Source of the DNA: Prevotella sp. UBA2850
GTDB lineage: Bacteria > Bacteroidota > Bacteroidia > Bacteroidales > Bacteroidaceae
Direction: 5' to 3'
Assembly: GCA_002350805.1 (NCBI GenBank)
Contig: DEFO01000011.1
Span: 9,954-73,953 of the forward strand
DNA length: 64,000 nt
The notes beneath the pieces are model-generated. The model made no database searches and was not told the origin of the DNA. It was given only the letters and a program-made list of their open reading frames with translations. A program made the translations under genes and the position numbers. Shown one piece after another: positions 59,962-64,000 of this stretch (within the stretch, counting starts at the first letter, position 1; each line of letters starts with the position of its first letter).

Positions 59962-60050
59962 AATTAACAAGAATAAGAATAGTTGATATTAATTGAGTAA
60001 AAGCATGAGGCCGGAATTGTTGCGAAACACTTCCGGTCTATTTTTGTTTG
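59962..60050 (+). ncRNA. Candidate small RNA of about 85 bases
   Basis: Between the -7 element at 59948-59956 and an intrinsic terminator lies a short unit with no plus-strand gene to serve. The terminator pairs GGCCGGAA (60009-60016) with TTCCGGTC (60031-60038) and is followed by TATTTTTGTTTG. A possible TTG-started frame of 64 codons runs on through the terminator and looks non-coding. Both neighbouring genes are on the minus strand, so the terminator is not explained by them as well as by a small transcript. Confidence 0.4.
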
Positions 60051-60127
60051 TCCTAGGGATGCCTCTTGTATCCGTACCTCATGGAACTATACAGCGAGTT
60101 CAAACAGGAAAGCTATTATCCATCAAT

Positions 60128-60163
60128 CCGAATACTCCGAATACTCCGAATACTCCGAATACG
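60128..60163. repeat. Nine-base tandem repeat
   Basis: Four copies of CCGAATACT, the last ending in G. It is unrelated to the 21-bp family and lies in the non-coding stretch between the candidate small RNA and the DUF5686 gene. Confidence 0.85.
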
Positions 60164-60204
60164 AGTGTCAGCTCCTGCTATTCGTAATGCATCATTCATA
60201 TTAG

Positions 60205-60251
60205 AAAAAAGCTATTTCCTCATTCGTGACTGAGCGGGAAATAGCTTTTTT
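60205..60251. terminator. Bidirectional terminator
   Basis: AGCTATTTCC (60210-60219) pairs with GGAAATAGCT (60237-60246), with an A-run before and a T-run after. It lies 40 bases past the stop of the DUF5686 gene and serves that minus-strand operon. Confidence 0.85.
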
Positions 60252-60291
60252 GCTTCTTATGCAAGCAGAATGCCATCTGACTGCCAGAATG

Positions 60292-62868
60292 CTAGAACGT
60301 CATTCTGACCATCATTCTAACACCACGTTTCTGGGCTGTCGGCAGACTGGTGTAGTTGAGTCGCTGGACATACTCTACGTGCAGTATCTTGAAGATATTG
60401 TGAATGCCAGCTATCACCTCCACATAGGGGCGCTTGGGGTCCATCACGTAACAACCCTCGGGGAAAGCCATCAGCTCTACCGAACCGGCATAGGTCTCGT
60501 TGTTGGGATTGTTCTTGTCGGTCAGCTCGCCCCACAGGCATTTCACGCCGAGATACTCGCGCCACTTGAGTTTCTTGAGCAACGGGATGCGGTTGAATAT
60601 CTTTCCGTTGAGGTCCCACGACACGTCAAGCGAGGCATAGCGGTCGTTGAGGAACTCCATGTTGTTGATGAGGTTGAAAGTCTCGTCCTCTATGATATAC
60701 GAGAGATTGGAGGCTGGCGCGATGAGCAGGGGGAAGGGAACCTTCGTCCATTGGATGCCACCCTTGAGGTAGCAGTCTATCTTTCCCCAGCTGTTCATCC
60801 AGAAGCGTTTATAGATGCTGGCTTCGGTCACGTGATAGGCATACTCGCCGCCCAAGAGTCCCTTGATGCCGATGGTGTGGCCGATGGTGAAGACGGGGGC
60901 GTCGAGGTTGATCTTGATACGACGCTGCTTGGTGTTGATGAACGTCTCGCCGGGCGCAAAGCGCAGTTCACCATGCAACTCTGTGGTGCGTATTTTCCCG
61001 TGGTGCAGGTTGTCGGGATAGACGGCTGTAGGCACTTCCCTGACGGGCGTGAAAAACATGTCGCCGCAGGCCTCGTTCTGCTCTGTCTTGAAACTGAAAG
61101 TGGTCTTGAAGCCCCACTCCTCCTCGCGCTCGAAAGTGAGCTGCTGGCGGTTGTAGAACATCATTTTCTCGACGTTACTCCACTTGAACGATGTGAACAC
61201 ATTATCCTTGTCGGTATGAACGAACTTATCGGAGGGCGAGCACACATCATAGGTGGATGTGAACGATAGGGTGCGCCTGGGGAACTCGCGCGGGAGATAC
61301 TCTTTCTTATTGAACGAATAAGTGAGGTCGGCCTTATAGTAGTTCTTCTTGCTGTCCCATCCACGTGCGTAATAGCCGGAGAGGAACCAATGGGGGTTGA
61401 GGTTGGCGGTAGTCTGGGCGCTCACACGCGTTCGCAGGCCGTCAATCGAGTTGTGGGTGATCATGGTGTTGATAGGGCCGATGTCCACCTTGTTGGGCTT
61501 GTCATGGGCCGAGGTCTCGACAAAGTTCTCGATAAGCGCCTTCAGCCCGAAGACGATATACTTGAAGCCTTTGATTTGCTCGAGATTGTGGATAAACTGA
61601 TCCATCGAGCTCTCGCTCTTAGTGAGTTCCACACCCCGGTATTCGTTCCAGAAATCGTCGCCCCGCATCATCACATCGGCATCGCGCCGCACCTTAGCCT
61701 TGCCCTTAAACAACTGCTTGGGCAGTTCGTCGAAGCCGTAGTCGCTCATACGGGTGGTACGGATGACAAGGGCCTTGCTGAGGAACTTGGTGAGGGCCAT
61801 CTCGACAAACATATCGTCGACGGTCAGCACCCACTCGCCATTGGGTAGCTTGGAGTATTCCTGACGCACCTGCAGGTTCTCCACAAAGTTGACATCGCTA
61901 CGCTTAGGGATAGTCAGGTTGCAACGCTTGACATGGAGCGTGGAGTCTGCCAGCACATAAAGCTCGCCACGGAAACCGAAGTCCTGCTGGTTGTTTGGCA
62001 CAAACTGGAGGTGGTAGCACAAGTCGCGCTCCACATAGACGGTATCCTCGATGTAGAAACGGTAGAACGACACGGCATCCTTGCCGATAGGACTGGTAAA
62101 GGGATATTGCAGCAGGCGCACCTGATCGTCGTATATGTCGACATCGGTAAAGACGTCCTTCAGGGCCGTGTTCAGGATGTCGCCCGTCTCGATGAGGTGG
62201 TTGATGCCCGTGGAGTTTTGTCCTTTCACTATCTCTTTCTCGCTATGGGGGTCCTTGCGATAGATATGCTGGGTGACGGTCTCGTCGACACTAACGGGCA
62301 GGATGAGCTTATTGTTGAGTGGGCACACCTCGACCTGGTTGAGCAGCCATTGGCGCTTCTGGAACTTGGGGTCCTCAAGGTCGACGGGCTTCAAGTCGTT
62401 CATGGCCAGAGTAATCTTCTGATACTTGGTGAACTGATAGTAGGGATGGTTGTCGAGGGCGGTCTTCTTCTTGGCGGCAATCACTCGCTTCATCAGCTCT
62501 ACGGCAGGATTGTCCTTGCGCGAGTATTTGCTCTTGCGCTTAGAGCGCACCTCCACATTCCGTAGGGTACGGCTCTCGGGCTTCAGGCGAATGCGAAGCT
62601 CGGACTTGGTCTTTCCTTGTATTTGTATATCCTGACTGCGGTAGCCCAGGGCCGAGATGGTGAGCGTCCAGCCGTTGTGGCGGGCTATCTCGAAGCAACC
62701 CTTGTTGTCGGCCGACACCATCACATGATGGCCGTGGTAGATGGCGCTGGCAAAAGCGATGCTGTCACCGGTGGTGGCATCGATGACCACTCCCTTGATT
62801 TGCTGGGCACCGACCCGTAAAAATGTCATGAGCATCAGGATGCCCATTATGATAGTTTTTCTCTTCAT
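60292..62868 (-). CDS. DUF5686 outer-membrane protein with CarboxypepD_reg-like domain
   Basis: An 858-residue protein: signal peptide (MKRKTIIMGILMLMTFLRVGAQ), a beta-sandwich domain at about 23-110 (IKGVVIDATTGDSIAFASAIYHGH), a basic stretch (SKRKSKYSRKDNPAVELMKRVI) typical of DUF5686, and a long beta-rich C-terminal part ending in MMVRMTF with the terminal phenylalanine of outer-membrane barrels. The family is widespread in Bacteroidota and of unknown function. The start at 62868 gives the signal peptide; the frame is open to 62883. It follows the HAD gene by 21 bases. Confidence 0.88.
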   Translation of the reverse strand: MKRKTIIMGILMLMTFLRVGAQQIKGVVIDATTGDSIAFASAIYHGHHVMVSADNKGCFEIARHNGWTLTISALGYRSQDIQIQGKTKSELRIRLKPESRTLRNVEVRSKRKSKYSRKDNPAVELMKRVIAAKKKTALDNHPYYQFTKYQKITLAMNDLKPVDLEDPKFQKRQWLLNQVEVCPLNNKLILPVSVDETVTQHIYRKDPHSEKEIVKGQNSTGINHLIETGDILNTALKDVFTDVDIYDDQVRLLQYPFTSPIGKDAVSFYRFYIEDTVYVERDLCYHLQFVPNNQQDFGFRGELYVLADSTLHVKRCNLTIPKRSDVNFVENLQVRQEYSKLPNGEWVLTVDDMFVEMALTKFLSKALVIRTTRMSDYGFDELPKQLFKGKAKVRRDADVMMRGDDFWNEYRGVELTKSESSMDQFIHNLEQIKGFKYIVFGLKALIENFVETSAHDKPNKVDIGPINTMITHNSIDGLRTRVSAQTTANLNPHWFLSGYYARGWDSKKNYYKADLTYSFNKKEYLPREFPRRTLSFTSTYDVCSPSDKFVHTDKDNVFTSFKWSNVEKMMFYNRQQLTFEREEEWGFKTTFSFKTEQNEACGDMFFTPVREVPTAVYPDNLHHGKIRTTELHGELRFAPGETFINTKQRRIKINLDAPVFTIGHTIGIKGLLGGEYAYHVTEASIYKRFWMNSWGKIDCYLKGGIQWTKVPFPLLIAPASNLSYIIEDETFNLINNMEFLNDRYASLDVSWDLNGKIFNRIPLLKKLKWREYLGVKCLWGELTDKNNPNNETYAGSVELMAFPEGCYVMDPKRPYVEVIAGIHNIFKILHVEYVQRLNYTSLPTAQKRGVRMMVRMTF

Positions 62869-62889
62869 TATCTCCAATGTCAATATCTC

Positions 62890-63600
62890 TTATGTCAATT
62901 CATTTATCACTTGACTCAAGTCGGTAATCACCTGGTCGGGAATGCTCTCGTCGTAGGTTTCGTCGGTCCATCCCTCGCCCTTGAACCAAATGGTGCGGCA
63001 GCCGGCTTTCTTGGCTGGAAGTATGTCTTTATAGAAACTGTCGCCCACCACGGTCACCTCGCTTGCGGGCAGTCCGAGAGCCTCGACGCCTAACTTGAAG
63101 ATGCGGTAGTCGGGCTTGCGAATGCCGACCACGGCCGACTCAACCACACTATCGAATAGCGTGTCGAGTTCGAACTCACGCAGCACCACATTAATATTGC
63201 CGTAGAAATTGCTCACCAACACCATCGGATGGTCCTTGCGCAACCGAAGAAGCACCTCGCGGCTATGAGCAACAGTAGCACAAACCTCGCCATAGAGGTC
63301 ATCGAGCAACTCTTTGAACACCATCTTCAGCACGTCCTCGCGCGGGTCCCAATAGCCTTGCTCCATCAGATACTCCAGTTCCAACCGCAGCTTCACCTCC
63401 AAGAGTTTGTGGAAGGTGTAAGTGGGCTGAATAATAGGGTTGGACCCCAACGTGCGCTCAGCATGTACGTAAGCCTCGCGGAACTGCTGTTCGCTCACAG
63501 GCACCTCATGGCGCTCGTAAGCATGCCAAAGTTTCTTACCCCAATGGCAGCCTGCCGTATCAAGCGTGCCGCCATAATCGAATATATATCCTTTTGTCAT
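62890..63600 (-). CDS. HAD-superfamily hydrolase
   Basis: A 236-residue HAD protein with a helical cap between motifs. Motif I is YIFDYGGTLDT: the first aspartate (Asp8) is present, but the second, the usual acid/base, is glycine (Gly10). Motif II is PMVLVSNFYGN, motif III RKPDYRIFKLGVEALG and motif IV VVGDSFYKDILPAKKAG. The missing second aspartate is also seen in REG-2-like HAD proteins and argues against simple phosphatase chemistry of the usual type. The substrate is unknown. It is the gene before DUF5686 in the same operon. Confidence 0.87.
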   Translation of the reverse strand: MTKGYIFDYGGTLDTAGCHWGKKLWHAYERHEVPVSEQQFREAYVHAERTLGSNPIIQPTYTFHKLLEVKLRLELEYLMEQGYWDPREDVLKMVFKELLDDLYGEVCATVAHSREVLLRLRKDHPMVLVSNFYGNINVVLREFELDTLFDSVVESAVVGIRKPDYRIFKLGVEALGLPASEVTVVGDSFYKDILPAKKAGCRTIWFKGEGWTDETYDESIPDQVITDLSQVINELT

Positions 63601-63620
63601 TACTAAAATCTCAATCCTCT

Positions 63621-63675
63621 ATTATAAACTATGCATTATAAATTCTTCATCATTAATTATCAATTATGAATTATG
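63621..63675. repeat. AT-rich quasi-repeat
   Basis: A stretch of overlapping ATTATAAA/ATTAATTATCAATTATGAATTATG-like words at the end of the last minus-strand gene, covering its stop codon. It is low-complexity sequence of the kind often scattered in Bacteroidales intergenic regions. Confidence 0.5.
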
Positions 63676-64000
63676 CTGATGCATTACGAATTGATTTGAG
63701 AGCTTCTCGCAGAGGGTCTCGTGTTTGCGATGCATGTGCACATAGAGAATCGACAAGACGATGATTTCGAACAGGAAGTAAACCCACGGACAATTGAGCA
63801 ATGCCGTGATATAGATGCAAATGGCCCGCGTGTTGAACGTGAGCACGTTGGTATACTTCATCAGCGGACGGCTGCCCTCGAGGAACGACTGGCGAACCTG
63901 CTCGCGCATCTCCTGCTGAGACGCTTCGGCGGTCTGTGCCTCGTTGTAGAGTTGGAAGAACCGTTGGAACTTAGGTGTGCGTTTCTCCTGACTTCTACAG
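63664..64000 (-). CDS. Probable CDP-alcohol phosphatidyltransferase, C-terminal part (5' end outside the window)
   Basis: The frame is open from the window edge to 63664, about 111 residues. It begins with a charged segment (EKRTPKFQRFFQLYNEAQTAEASQQE), then SFLEGSRPLMKYTNVLTFNTRAI, two close hydrophobic helices (ICIYITALLNCPWVYFLFEIIVLSILYV) and a charged tail. The pattern SRPLMKYTNxLTFNxRAICIYI with a following helix pair recalls the C-terminal half of a Bacteroidales CDP-alcohol phosphatidyltransferase family; I judge this from memory. The catalytic CDP-alcohol motif would be in the missing N-terminal half, so the call cannot be confirmed here. Confidence 0.45.
   Translation of the reverse strand, partial: CRSQEKRTPKFQRFFQLYNEAQTAEASQQEMREQVRQSFLEGSRPLMKYTNVLTFNTRAICIYITALLNCPWVYFLFEIIVLSILYVHMHRKHETLCEKLSNQFVMHQHNS

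Noticed and set aside
59993..60187. 64-residue plus-strand frame with NTPNTP repeats
   Set aside because: It needs a TTG start, runs through an intrinsic terminator and takes its repeat from a nine-base tandem tract.
1..64000. Insertion sequence, prophage or integrative element
   Set aside because: I found no transposase, integrase, recombinase or phage gene, and no terminal inverted repeats beyond local hairpins.
1..64000. tRNA or rRNA genes
   Set aside because: No cloverleaf-like or rRNA-like sequence was recognised in the intergenic regions by eye; a dedicated scan could still reveal one.

Overview
The window comes from a Bacteroidota chromosome, most probably a Prevotella-like member of the Bacteroidales. 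The signs are a SusC/SusD polysaccharide locus with a BACON-domain GH5 and an IPT-domain surface glycan-binding protein, DUF4270 and DUF5686 proteins, TonB receptors with CarboxypepD_reg-like N-termini, fused NuoCD, and promoters of the Bacteroidota type (TTTG, 19-20 bases, TAnnTTTG). I place it from gene content only; no rRNA or tRNA is present to settle the genus.

Layout. 1-3652 (minus): start of a complex I operon, nuoA-nuoB-nuoCD-nuoH, cut by the window edge. 4037-9062 (plus): clpC, then a substrate-binding lipoprotein and a FecCD/BtuC-type permease with no ATPase gene next to them. 9133-19393 (minus): an anaerobic (cobalt-early) cobalamin locus. A promoter and cobalamin riboswitch precede a TonB receptor and a lipoprotein CbiK cobaltochelatase. 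After a hairpin and a second -7 element come four two-domain fusions: CbiH-CbiC, CbiE-CbiT, CbiG-CbiF and CbiJ-CbiD. 19652-22230 (minus): maf, kdsC, a DUF2520 oxidoreductase and a nitroreductase. 22799-29148 (plus): a FemAB-like acyltransferase with a TonB receptor, then methylmalonyl-CoA epimerase, carboxyltransferase, a small operon protein and a biotin carrier, closed by a terminator with no membrane beta subunit. 29198-33197: panD/panC (minus), divergent from a one-domain glycogen synthase, a DUF4270 lipoprotein and a 42-residue protein (plus). 33207-37180 (minus): UvrD/PcrA helicase, MtgA and an OmpA-family lipoprotein. 37391-38869 (plus): proS. 39058-44564 (minus): GDP-fucose synthesis (manC-gmd-fcl), a TetR regulator and a fucose-isomerase-like protein. 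44671-59905 (minus): a compact polysaccharide utilisation locus (LacI regulator, SusC, SusD, SGBP, BACON-GH5, PA14-GH31, GH2) that matches the core of known xyloglucan loci. 60292-64000 (minus): DUF5686 protein, HAD hydrolase and the C-terminal part of a probable CDP-alcohol phosphatidyltransferase.

How the parts work together. The cobalamin locus makes the corrin ring up to cobyrinic acid (CbiL and the late steps lie elsewhere), and its uptake and chelation half is placed under a B12 riboswitch. The methylmalonyl-CoA genes belong to the B12-dependent succinate-propionate route. The polysaccharide locus binds, cuts and imports a xylose- and galactose-decorated glucan under a LacI-type repressor whose probable operator overlaps its own -33 box.

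The least explained structure is a family of 21-bp tandem repeats that recurs at four separate places (14076-14201, 22468-22530, 32864-32947, 39701-39760). Three islands are intergenic and one is translated in frame between the two domains of an enzyme.
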